From: Tribonema minus
Lineage: Eukaryota > Sar > Xanthophyceae > Tribonematales > Tribonemataceae
Assembly: GCA_017506865.1 (NCBI GenBank)
Contig: JAFCMP010000098.1
Coordinates: 1 to 64,000, forward strand
Reading direction: 5' to 3'
Length of the DNA stretch: 64,000 nt
Notes under the pieces: model-generated
Told to the model about the DNA's origin: nothing
What the model saw: the letters and a program-made list of their open reading frames with translations, nothing else
The model's database searches: none
In this document: positions 36,901 to 42,208 of the stretch, piece after piece
Numbering within the stretch: the first letter of the stretch is position 1
Layout: each line of letters begins with the position of its first letter
Position numbers and translations under genes: made by a program

Positions 36901-39900
36901 ACCAGTAACCCACTGCGGTTGCCTCATATTGTCGATGCATGCGCAGGGTGCGGTAGATGAGTGGCACGGGGGGGGTAGTTATCTGTTATTGACAAGAAAT
37001 GACTTTACGTTTGTACTTGTATGTACTTTCCGTGAAGGCCTTAACTTACTTTAAATAGAAACAATATATACGAGCATCACCGTCACCAAACAACAAACCT
37101 ACCAACGACCCGCCTTGGGTACCTCATTTTATCGATGCTCTCGCTGCGTGCGCAGGGTGCGGTGGATGAGCGGCACGGGGGGCTCCAGCAGCAACAGCTG
37201 GGACGTCTGGTGGCGCGAGGAGAACCTGTACGTGAGCAAGTTTGGCCTTGGACAGAAGCTGCAGTGCATGCTCAAGCCCGCCTTCTATCTGGTGGTCGGG
37301 GTGAGTGCCTTAAGGAGCGCACTTTGCTGCACGATTTGTGTGAAGTATGTCTTGAAGTATACACAGGTAGCACACGTAGCATAATGACAGCGTAAGTGTC
37401 GTCTTCATTCATGGTACAAAGTTCACCCTCACTCATTCATTCATGAGCGATTGTGCCGCGTGGGGCACAACATCCCCGTTGGTCTGAAAATGCATCAGGC
37501 ATTTCAGGACAGCGCAAAGTACTTCTTTGTGGATACAGAGTTCCCCTCACTCACTCAGTCATGAATGATTCATGAATGATTCATGAATGATGGTGCGCAT
37601 CTCAGGTGGGCATCGCCGCGCCCAAGCTGGCCAGCCTGCAGGGCCTCAAGCCCAAGGAGTACTGGGCGATAGGGGAGATGAGCGCGCTGGCGCTGTTCCT
37701 GCTGGTGGGCTACTACATCATCGACCGCTGCGGCCAGAGCTTCGCGCCGTGGGTGCGCCGCTCGGGTGAGGAGCGCTGCTGCCAATGCACAGGCTTCGAC
37801 TTTCATTCTACGTACATATCATGTATTTATCAGTAGTCAGGTCTCACGCGTAGTCTAAGTAGAGCGTCGCGCCGTGGGTGCGCCACTCGGGTGAGGAGCA
37901 CTGCCGATTTATGCGCTTCGATCCGCAGTGTCACGTTTCTCGATAGTCAAGACTGCTGCTGATATACGTGCAGCGGCCTTCAGTTCATATAAAGTACATA
38001 CTTGCAGCTTCATGCTTCTCAATAGTCAAGCCTCACGCGTACGTCCTTCGTGTGGAAAGTGCTGATCCTGATGAATAACTGCCGCAAAGGATGTGGTGAC
38101 GTAGCTCAACACAACGTGGCAGTGTTGTACTTCAGAAGCACTTGGAAGCAGGCAATGTTGATACTACCCAGTGCGTCACAGAGCCTGCCTGACCTCGAAC
38201 CTCCGGCACCACTGCATACAATGCTTCAGCAGATTATCATCAGTTCTCTGTGCTCACACAGCCTCGCATTTCAACTCGTGCCACCCGCTTGCCAGGGAAA
38301 CTGCTAATCTCGACGGCCGTGTTCTACGGCGGCGTGTACCTCATGGTCACCGAGTACGAGTACATCCGCATCGCCATCGGCCTCTACTACGTCATCTCCG
38401 CGGTCGGCAGCGTGAGCGTGCTGCTGGGCTTCGAGGGCATCCGACACGCATACCACATCCACGACTTCATACTGGGCAACATCATGTTCCTGGTGCTCTT
38501 CGTAAGTGACCGCGCGCATGCAACCTGTCTGCGCTGTTGCAACTCGCTGGTGCTGTTGCATTTTCCTGGCGCTCTTCGCAAGTGGCTGCGCGCGTGCGAC
38601 CTGTCTGTGCTGTTGCGCGTGCCCTGCGTGAAGTTGAAGGTACAACTTCAGGAAGGTGCACGCAGCTGCCATTGCGCTGTGTATAGCTCGCTGCCATCGT
38701 GTGCCACTGAGTGGGGTGTGATCTGCGCGCAGGGTGGCCACGCCCCGAATACACACATAGACACTGACGAAACTAAACACCGTGGCAGAGTAGGACACCC
38801 AAGGTGGACCCAATGCAAAGCACTAGACCAGGGCAGGCTGGTATTGCAAAGAAGTGATTATTATGTAGATGCTTGTGCAAGTGGAGAAACAGTCCTGACG
38901 CAGGGTCGGAATGGTGCTGAACTGGTGCTGGACCAGTACATGGTGGACTAACAAGAGTAACTCCACTGTGGTGAGAACCTAAAAAAAAGTACTGTGCAGG
39001 TATGTAGGCACATGCAAGTAGGGTATGTAGGTTTCATACTCCGTCAGACACATACACACATACCCCCGTGCACGCCCACAATGTGCCCAATGTCATGGCA
39101 GCGGCTGCGTCGCAATGCAGCTGCGGCTGTGTGAGGCGTTCGAGCGCCCGAGAGCAGACGAAGTGCGTAGGCACTGCATCGTTCAAGAACGCAATGCTTT
39201 GTAAGCGACAGCCCACTGCTACCTCTATCACGACCCTCTCTGCCTTTGCGGCGACATGGTGTTTCGCTTTCATGAACGTAATGCTCATGTGCGCTACTTT
39301 ACAGTACAGCAAACTGCTACTGTACTTCTATCATAACCCCCTGTGCCCGTGGTGTTTGTGCCCGTGGTGCTCCGCTTGTAAAAACGTGATGCTTGTGTGA
39401 GCTACAGTCGACTGCTATCATAACACTCCATCCCTGCGTGGCGACGTAATGTTCCATTGCAGTTCTTTGCGGCGCTGCAGCTGCGACCACGGTTATAGGT
39501 GCAAGGCATCCAATTTGGCTAACCACACCTTGTCACTTAGAACTCTACAATGTTTTGATTCGTTTCCATAACCCTCCGTGCCTGCGTGGCAACGTGATGT
39601 TCTGTCACAGATCTTTGCGATGCTCACGTAAGCCACAGCCAACTGCTACTTCTATCATAACCCCATGTGCCTGTGGCGTTCCGCTTTCAAGAACGTGATG
39701 CTTGTGTGAGCTACAGTCAACTGCTACTATAACCTTCCGTGCCTACGTGGCGACGTGGTGTTCCACTTTCAAGAACTTGAGTTACAGTCAATTGCTATTT
39801 TAACTCCTCCGTGCGTGTGTGGCGACGTGGTTTTCTGCCGCAGATCTTTGCGATGCTCATGTAAGCTACAGCCAATTGCTACTTCTATCATAACCCTATG

Positions 39901-42208
39901 TGCCTGTGGCGTTCCGCTTTCAAATACGTGATGCTCATGCGAGCTACAGTCAACTGCTTTCATAACCTTCCGTGCCTGCGCGGCGATGTGATGTTCCACT
40001 TTCAAGTCCGCGGTGCTCCACTTTCAAAAACTTGAGCTACAGTCCACTGCTATAATAGCGCTTCATGCCTATGTGCCTACGTGTTGTTCCATTGCAGATC
40101 TTTGCGGCGCTGCAGCTGCCCAAGAACGTGCAGACGTGGCTGCTGTTCCACAATGCGCTGAGCCAGGGCGTGGTCATCGAGGACATTCTCAAGTACGCGC
40201 GCCGCACGCAGGAGCAGAGCAAGAGCGAGGACGTGGACGACACGGCGATTCTCAAAAAGTACCTCAGGACGCAGGTGCGGATACACCACGCACACACACA
40301 CACATACGAAGTGCTTATTTTGAAGTATGTGCATGTGCTTCTGTATACTTTGAAGTGCAAGGCATGCTGGGTTGTTGATCAGAGGACGTGGATGACACGG
40401 CAATCCTCAAAAAGTACCTCAGGACGCAGGTGCGCATACATGCCACACGTTCGCCACATACTTGTACCTCGTAGTTTTTGTGTACTTTGAAAGACAAGAC
40501 ACGGATCAAAGGACGTCATACGTACATTACTTTGTTGTTATGTACATTTTGAAGTACAACACATGGTGGATTGTTGTGGAGCAGAGCAAGAGCGAGGACG
40601 TGGACGACACGGCAGTTCTCAAAAAGTACCTCAGGACGCAGGTGCGCATACATCACACACACATAGAAGTATATGTATATATACATACGTGCACTTGTAT
40701 ACTTTAAAGTTCAAGACAGTAGATGAGAGGATGTAGATGAAGCTGCAACGCCCAAGAAGTACCTCAGGACGCAGGTGCGCATACATGCCACACACATAGA
40801 AGTATACATGTATATATATACATGTATATATATACATGTGTGTACTTTGACCTATGAAACGTGGTGGGTAGTTGAGGATCAGAGGACGTTACACGGCAAC
40901 GCTCAGGGAAGTACCTCAGGACGCAGGTGCGCGTACGTGACACACGTACACCATATGTCTCTACCCGTATTTGATGTATTCTGTAGTTTATGCATATTTA
41001 GAAGTACAAGACGTGGTGATTGATTGTGGATGAGAGGATTGACGACACGGCGATGCTCAAGAAGCACCTCAGGGCGCAGGTGCGCATACATCACACACAC
41101 ATATATACTGAGATGTACCCGAACATTGTATATACCTCAGAAGTATATGTATGCTTGCAGGGCAAGTCGTGGTGCAAATTCACAGATCAGCTGTCTCCTG
41201 CTATTCCATCCACAGCAAGATCAGCCAAGAATCCAGGATGCTGCTCCATGAACACCTCAGGGCGCAGTGAGCACTGCAAGAATTACCTGGAAGTGAAGCA
41301 GTCGTTGGGCTCAGCCGAAAGTGAAGCAGCAGGTTTGGTGGTCTGCTTGCTTGCTGAGCGAGCGCACCTGCTGACCATCATCATGGCGACCAGGCTAGGC
41401 TAGCGAAATTGTGCACTATTGGGCGTACATCCTGAGCGTTTCAGCAGCATCAGCGCTGCCAGCAGCGCGCGTGGACTTGCAAACACGAAGGCTTGCGTCG
41501 AGAGGCAGTTGCAAGCATTCAATGCCCACCGCTCCGCCCCATACCAGACCACGCACTGTTGGTCTGCAATCACACACCCAAGACCTAGTGCACCATCTGC
41601 GGACTCCGCCTCTGCGCCGTCACCACCATCCACTGCAACCGCACGACTACATCAGTGGCGCACTCAGCACTGCCTGCTCTCATTCAAGAGCAATGTACTT
41701 TTGACATACTTCTATGGAATACAGTCCGCACGTCACACATACACATTCACATGATTGAACGGTGCACGTTCCGACAGCCATCGTCAACTGGCGCTGACCC
41801 CCCCCCTTCCTCCCCCCCCCCCCCCCCCGGAATCGGCAGGAGCAAATGCTGCAGAAGCTCCTGGCAGACAGCGGCGATGTCCTGGGGCCAGACGACGTCA
41901 TCATCACCAATGGCAGCAGCGCTCAGTTTGGCGGCGGCGGCGGCGGCGGCGCTGCGCCCGCGCCGTTCCTCACCATGGACCTGGCCATGGAGGAGGAGGG
42001 GGGCGAGGGGGACGGCGGCAGCAGCGTTCAGCAGGCGAGCATGATGCGCGCGTCCAAGAGCACGCTGGACCTGTCGCAGATGGCGTCGATCAGCACGCGG
42101 CGGCAGCAGGCGGAGGCTGCGGCGGCGGCGGCGGCGGCGGCTGCGGAGGGCGGCGGGGGGGCGTACTCGTTCAGGGGTCCCAGCGAGTTTCCCCCCAGAG
42201 ATGCGTAA
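1..42208 (+). CDS. 1,3-beta-glucan (callose) synthase, GT48/FKS family, 5'-truncated by window, 36 exons
   Basis: Integral plasma-membrane enzyme polymerising UDP-glucose into 1,3-beta-glucan. Exons: 1-158, 1728-1774, 2279-2479, 3383-3593, 4863-5014, 6034-6406, 7112-7228, 8002-8255, 8960-9068, 10064-10290, 12116-12338, 13052-13207, 15016-15167, 16594-16828, 17658-17771, 19474-19682, 20576-20777, 21259-21480, 22097-22233, 23355-23430, 24391-24597, 25463-25609, 26656-26751, 27650-27805, 28671-28853, 31172-31273, 31829-31915, 32629-32793, 33543-33618, 34448-34625, 35561-35815, 37156-37300, 37606-37765, 38296-38501, 40098-40274, 41840-42208. All use GT-AG and all phases agree, giving about 2,093 codons to a TAA. 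Plant callose synthases are about 1,950 residues. Family hallmarks seen: [12 protein letters not shown] (FKS1 domain 1), [74 protein letters not shown]. The start lies upstream of the window. Exon copies inside introns complicate prediction; isoforms are possible. Confidence 0.95.
159..1727 (+). repeat. Intron 1 with three decayed copies of exon 1's 3' edge
   Basis: Copies of the last ~45 coding bases plus the GTCAGTGCTCAG donor lie at about 225-282, 377-435 and 548-609. They get less exact with distance from the exon. Short GGGTTAG-type runs occur near 1230-1262, 1345-1360 and 1420-1443. I see nothing else in the remaining ~1 kb. Confidence 0.85.
1868..2378 (+). repeat. 252-bp tandem duplication covering intron 2 end and exon 3 start
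   Basis: The acceptor CAG and first ~95 bases of exon 3 (real copy from 2279) are also present from 2027, and intron sequence ahead of each (GATACCAT near 1869 and 2128) is duplicated too. Offset between exon starts is 252. The first copy has no donor, so it probably competes only as an alternative acceptor. Confidence 0.85.
2480..3382 (+). repeat. Intron 3: four copies of exon 3's 3' end, then acceptor-side copies of exon 4
   Basis: Donor-side copies at about 2533-2582, 2632-2688, 2746-2797 and (partial) 2862-2886. Acceptor-side copies of the intron end and exon 4 start begin near 2990, 3165 and 3300; the one at 3089 repeats GCGCTGCACGG of the real exon start at 3383. The six-frame reading through this array is open by chance because the units repeat in one frame. 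Confidence 0.85.
3594..4862 (+). repeat. Intron 4: four copies of exon 4's 3' end and a copy of exon 5's acceptor
   Basis: Copies of the segment coding [14 protein letters not shown] occur at about 3707-3770, 3841-3895, 3990-4045 and 4166-4220. A copy of the exon 5 acceptor (CGCCGCACAGGACGACGAC) is at 4493-4511. The stretch 4677-4810 is a dispersed repeat listed separately. Confidence 0.85.
4677..4810 (+). repeat. Dispersed repeat family A, copy 1
   Basis: Starts near GTTTGACTCGTGGCCA and ends near CTCTACGATCTTTTGATCCG. The same order of blocks is found at 18552-18668 and, shortened, at 39482-39570. Confidence 0.7.
5015..6033 (+). repeat. Intron 5: copies of exon 5's 3' end
   Basis: Copies of the [16 protein letters not shown] end lie near 5061-5095, 5110-5147, 5220-5285 (best, donor retained) and 5635-5690. 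A dispersed repeat occupies about 5345-5480. GGGTTAGGGTAAGGG is at 5801-5816, and a C-rich tract at 6000-6025 precedes the acceptor. Confidence 0.8.
5345..5480 (+). repeat. Dispersed repeat family B, copy 1
   Basis: GGGCACAAAAAAACCCAGATGGTGGACGTC core followed by AAAATGTCTCAATG and ACACGACATGGCC blocks. A similar order occurs at 23128-23225. Confidence 0.6.
6407..7111 (+). repeat. Intron 6: three ~100-bp copies of exon 6's 3' end, separated by TTAGGG-like runs
   Basis: Copies at about 6470-6576, 6640-6743 and 6805-6912 repeat the [31 protein letters not shown] region and donor with rising divergence. Each spacer is a degenerate GGGTTAGGG/GTTGAAG run (for example 6433-6462, 6595-6630). Confidence 0.85.
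7229..8001 (+). repeat. Intron 7: duplicated pyrimidine-rich acceptor region
   Basis: Two related blocks, about 7774-7858 and 7888-7975, each have CACAGAGCACT, a CCGTATCGCCCG-like stretch and then a long C tract. No copy of a coding edge was seen in 7229-7770. Confidence 0.6.
8256..8959 (+). repeat. Intron 8: three copies of exon 8's 3' end
   Basis: About 8340-8430, 8502-8612 (near-exact over ~100 bases with donor) and 8705-8800 (decayed). They repeat the [16 protein letters not shown] and following helix-coding region. GGGTTAGGGTTAGGGTTT occurs at 8489-8503. Two C tracts followed by CACACA lie at 8830-8870 and 8920-8945. Confidence 0.85.
9069..10063 (+). repeat. Intron 9: donor-side copies of exon 9 and acceptor-side copies of exon 10
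   Basis: The CTACCAGGTGAGCGCTGCTG donor recurs at about 9240-9262 and 9404-9425. Copies of the exon 10 start ([10 protein letters not shown]) appear at about 9574-9635, 9750-9805, 9840-9890 and 9945-10000, improving towards the real exon at 10064. Confidence 0.8.
10291..12115 (+). repeat. Intron 10: six tandem copies of exon 10's 3' end; long unexplained remainder
   Basis: Copies of the [23 protein letters not shown] edge plus GTGAGC donor start near 10385, 10530, 10645, 10775, 10890 and 11010, period about 115-145. From 11100 to 12050 I see no exon copy, only a ~64-bp direct duplication around 11578-11705 (GCGCGCTTCGTC...). C tracts at 12063-12110 precede the acceptor. Confidence 0.85.
12339..13051 (+). 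repeat. Intron 11: copies of exon 11's end and exon 12's start
   Basis: Donor-side copy at about 12598-12655. Acceptor-side copy of exon 12 (CAGGTGTTCATCTACCTC onward) at about 12864-12922, followed by a duplicated intron segment (CATACCTAAGTACC near 12920). Confidence 0.8.
13538..13808 (+). pseudogene. Intronic ORF remnant, possibly the C-terminal end of a retroelement protein
   Basis: An open frame inside intron 12 reads [20 protein letters not shown] and ends in KLLGHSAD* at 13808, without an upstream partner domain. The PF-x-E-S-x-GRLG pattern and the helical, Ala/Leu/Arg-rich remainder remind me of the end of reverse-transcriptase ORFs in algal non-LTR elements, but this is a weak recollection, not a match I can verify. 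It differs from its surroundings in having no exon-copy content. Confidence 0.35.
14193..14231. repeat. Head-to-head telomere-like palindrome
   Basis: GGGTTAGGGTTAGGGTAAG is followed directly by CCCTAACCCTAACCCTAAG, i.e. inverted TTAGGG arrays of about three units each in intron 12. Confidence 0.85.
15168..16593 (+). repeat. Intron 13: acceptor-side copies of exon 14
   Basis: Copies of CAGGCCCCAGCGCCAGATCG and following coding bases at about 16283-16350 and 16438-16510, with poorer ones near 15690-15770, 15912-15940 and 16105-16200. Each is followed by a GTACAC...CACTTG spacer. The block 15190-15480 matches nothing I recognise. GGGTTAGGGTTAG lies at 15641-15665. Confidence 0.8.
15815..15870 (-). 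repeat. Dispersed repeat family B, inverted core
   Basis: CATGGACATCCACCATCTGG and GCTTTTTCATGCCCTGAGCGAGAA match the reverse complement of the family B core at 23128. Confidence 0.55.
16829..17657 (+). repeat. Intron 14: short copy of exon 14's donor
   Basis: CACACCATGGCCGACGAGGTATGCATG at about 16974-16999 repeats the end of exon 14. Nothing else recognisable was seen in 17000-17650. Confidence 0.6.
17772..19473 (+). repeat. Intron 15: copies of exon 15 and acceptor-side copies of exon 16
   Basis: A near-exact 74-base copy of exon 15 at 17876-17949 has both AG and GT, but 74 is not a multiple of three, so inclusion would shift the frame. Poorer copies lie at 18040-18120, 18220-18275 and 18345-18412. 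Acceptor-side copies of exon 16 lie near 18895-18945, 19046-19112 and 19270-19330. A perfect 30-bp direct duplication sits at 18728-18787. Confidence 0.85.
18552..18668 (+). repeat. Dispersed repeat family A, copy 2
   Basis: Shares GTTTGACTCGTGGCCAATG, a GGCGACCACGGTTATTGGTG block and CTAGAGCTCTACGATCTTTT with copy 1 in the same order and orientation. Confidence 0.7.
19683..20575 (+). repeat. Intron 16: exon 16 donor copies and three CCG-rich acceptor copies
   Basis: Donor-side copies at about 19738-19790 and 19848-19885. Three tandem blocks starting near 20205, 20373 and 20490 share CATTCGCAGCA, ACCGGAYRAAGGGGG and a CCCCCGCCGCC tract; the last one runs into the real acceptor at 20574-20575. 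Confidence 0.8.
20778..21258 (+). repeat. Intron 17: copies of exon 17's end and exon 18's start
   Basis: About 20935-21002 repeats the [16 protein letters not shown] end; about 21045-21135 repeats the acceptor and first ~75 bases of exon 18 ([11 protein letters not shown]). A C tract at 21201-21230 precedes the real acceptor. Confidence 0.8.
21481..22096 (+). repeat. Intron 18: short acceptor-side copy of exon 19
   Basis: GGCGGCGCCTGACGTTCTTCG at about 21886-21907 repeats part of exon 19 (RRLTFFV). Also CATGTATGCATGCCAAC-type short repeats at 21985-22035. Confidence 0.6.
22234..23354 (+). repeat. Intron 19: near-exact copy of most of exon 19
   Basis: About 22330-22430 repeats the [21 protein letters not shown] region through the donor with very few changes. 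A donor-only fragment lies at 22272-22296 and a decayed copy at 22540-22620. No acceptor is evident immediately upstream of the best copy. A dispersed repeat lies at 23110-23230 and a C tract at 23318-23344. Confidence 0.85.
23128..23225 (+). repeat. Dispersed repeat family B, copy 2
   Basis: GGGCGCGAAAAAACCCAGATG core, then AAAGTGTCCCAATGGCAAGTAC and AAACGACGTCGCCG. Its core is found inverted at 15819-15855 and 27238-27283. Confidence 0.6.
23431..24390 (+). repeat. Intron 20: donor-side repeats and acceptor-side copies of exon 21
   Basis: GCAATGCTCAGCTCGT / GTCAGTGCTCAGCTCGT-like units recur at 23440-23735. Copies of the exon 21 start (ALYKHDWHN) at about 23920-23955, 24098-24145 and 24238-24290 come before the real exon at 24391. 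Confidence 0.8.
24598..25462 (+). repeat. Intron 21: copy of exon 21's end, a MITE-like insert and triplicated C tract
   Basis: About 24672-24722 repeats the [22 protein letters not shown] sequence. A MITE-like element is at 24949-25281. The motif CCTCACATCA(C/T)CAACACCATGACC followed by C runs is repeated near 25352-25383 and 25411-25450. Confidence 0.8.
24949..25281. mobile_element. MITE-like element with terminal inverted repeats
   Basis: AGACCCAGTCTTAACCGG at the left end is the exact reverse complement of CCGGTTAAGACTGGGTCT at the right end, ~330 bp apart, inside intron 21. The interior has no transposase-sized ORF and lacks the C tracts and exon copies that surround it. I could not find a clear target-site duplication. 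Confidence 0.65.
25610..26655 (+). repeat. Intron 22: copy of exon 22 with both splice sites; copy of exon 23 start
   Basis: 25685-25743 repeats the [26 protein letters not shown] part and is flanked by AG and GTGAGC; its 59 bases would shift the frame. A decayed copy is at 26145-26180. An acceptor-side copy of exon 23 ([12 protein letters not shown]) is at about 26490-26530. GTGCGAGTGA-type units recur between 25610 and 25860. Confidence 0.8.
26752..27649 (+). repeat. Intron 23: exon 23 donor copies and an exon 24 acceptor copy
   Basis: AAGGTCTACAGGATCAAGGTGAG at about 26884-26906, and decayed copies near 26972-27000 and 27120-27155. The exon 24 start ([11 protein letters not shown]) is repeated at about 27446-27484, before the real exon at 27650. 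Confidence 0.85.
27236..27290 (-). repeat. Dispersed repeat family B, inverted core
   Basis: GACATCGACCATCTGGGCTT followed by a T run and GCGCCC matches the reverse complement of the core at 23128. Confidence 0.55.
27806..28670 (+). repeat. Intron 24: two in-frame 27-base copies of exon 24's end
   Basis: 27898-27924 and 28022-28048 each repeat the [15 protein letters not shown] end, are flanked by AG and GT, and are 27 bases in phase 0, so either could be spliced without breaking the frame. G tracts at 27836-27850 and 28077-28102 separate them. Confidence 0.8.
29184..29624. repeat. Nested foldback (inverted repeat) element
   Basis: The outer arm at 29184-29237 (AAGTGGACGAGATTGAGTTG through GTCAGTGGGGAC) recurs inverted at 29571-29624 and directly at 29423-29475. 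Two inner hairpins, 29245-29409 and 29482-29567, have arms AAGCTGAWGCGGCCC...CACTGGCCA and their complements. The internal CACACTGGCC/CATGGCC motifs repeat many times. Confidence 0.85.
30953..30991. repeat. CTG trinucleotide microsatellite
   Basis: About 13 consecutive CTG units in intron 25; neighbouring DNA at 30940-31015 and 31118-31145 is also CTG/CCG-rich. Confidence 0.9.
31274..31828 (+). other. Intron 26: no recognisable content
   Basis: No exon copy, repeat or coding segment was recognised between exons 26 and 27 here. Confidence 0.5.
31916..32628 (+). repeat. Intron 27: acceptor-side copies of exon 28
   Basis: Weak copies of GGCGCTGCGGAGCAGTCGCTG occur near 32078-32100, 32153-32175 and 32489-32515, with related flanks (CTGCTGCCTSTRCTCGCAC). 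GGTTAG-like runs lie at 31993-32030. Confidence 0.65.
32794..33542 (+). repeat. Intron 28: decayed copy of exon 28's end
   Basis: About 32870-32915 repeats the [17 protein letters not shown] end. GGGTTAGGGTTAGG is at 33131-33145 and a related run at 33317-33360. Confidence 0.65.
33619..34447 (+). repeat. Intron 29: short tandem units and an unexplained block
   Basis: A ~19-base unit (TACTTCAATTGCTTCGCTG and variants) is repeated five times at 33638-33732. The block 33885-34225 is unlike its surroundings and carries a 136-codon minus-strand reading that I cannot identify. A C tract at 34396-34412 precedes the acceptor. Confidence 0.6.
34626..35560 (+). repeat. Intron 30: three copies of exon 30's end
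   Basis: Copies of the [18 protein letters not shown] end lie at about 34662-34681, 34710-34755 (near-exact with GTGAGTCC) and 34794-34838. GGGTTAGGG occurs at 35056-35065, and CTG/GCC triplet-rich DNA at 35255-35310 and 35500-35560. Confidence 0.85.
35816..37155 (+). repeat. Intron 31: copies of exon 31's end and exon 32's start
   Basis: About 35870-35985 repeats the [15 protein letters not shown] to RRW region and donor; about 36035-36140 is a more decayed copy. Near the 3' side, 36820-36985 and 37035-37195 are a tandem pair that includes the acceptor and start of exon 32. Variants of TGTACTG recur at 36320-36520. Confidence 0.85.
37301..37605 (+). repeat. Intron 32: short tandem ATGAATGATTC
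   Basis: Three consecutive ATGAATGATTC units at about 37561-37592 lie just before the acceptor. Confidence 0.7.
37766..38295 (+). repeat. Intron 33: copy of exon 33's end
   Basis: CGTCGCGCCGTGGGTGCGCCACTCGGGTGAGGAGC-like sequence at about 37866-37901 repeats the FAPWVRRS end and donor. Confidence 0.8.
38502..40097 (+). repeat. Intron 34: tandem array of exon 35 acceptor region
   Basis: From about 39215 to 40085 a degenerate unit recurs many times: CCGTGCCTGCGTGGCGACGTG, GTTCCACTTTCAAGAACGTGATG, then CTACAGTCAACTGCTAC and ATCATAACCC. Several units contain the CAG|ATCTTTGCG start of exon 35 (39456-39480, 39608-39625, 39839-39858). A donor-side copy of exon 34's end is near 38556-38586. Confidence 0.85.
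39482..39570 (+). repeat. Dispersed repeat family A, copy 3 (5'-short)
   Basis: Begins at GCGACCACGGTTATAGGTG and continues through CCTTGTCACTTAGAACTCTA to TTTTGATTCGTTTCC, lacking the first ~30 bases of the other copies. Confidence 0.65.
40275..41839 (+). repeat. Intron 35: array of exon-35-like micro-exons
   Basis: Segments 40385-40429 (45 bases), 40585-40641 (57), 40730-40774 (45) and 40885-40926 (42) repeat the end of exon 35. All start after AG, end at GTGCGC, are multiples of three and are open in phase 0. A further copy at 41037-41085 is out of frame, and 41250-41270 is a fragment. An ATATACATGT dinucleotide-like run lies at 40806-40842 and a C tract at 41800-41828. Confidence 0.85.

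Larger units (their letters stand above)
35561..42208 (+). other. C-terminal membrane bundle and Ala/Gly-rich tail (exons 31-36)
   Basis: Residues about 1657-2093. Exon 31 starts with the ATGRGF block that follows GGAQYR in all callose synthases and contains [14 protein letters not shown], the counterpart of APFxFNPxGFEW in plants. Exons 33 and 34 each add hydrophobic helices. Exon 35 has the [13 protein letters not shown] motif that ends the conserved protein. Exon 36 (123 codons including the stop) is a disordered tail rich in Gly, Ala, Glu and Ser that ends at TAA 42206-42208. A short acidic and basic segment at the end of exon 35 is the one repeated in the downstream intron. Confidence 0.85.
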
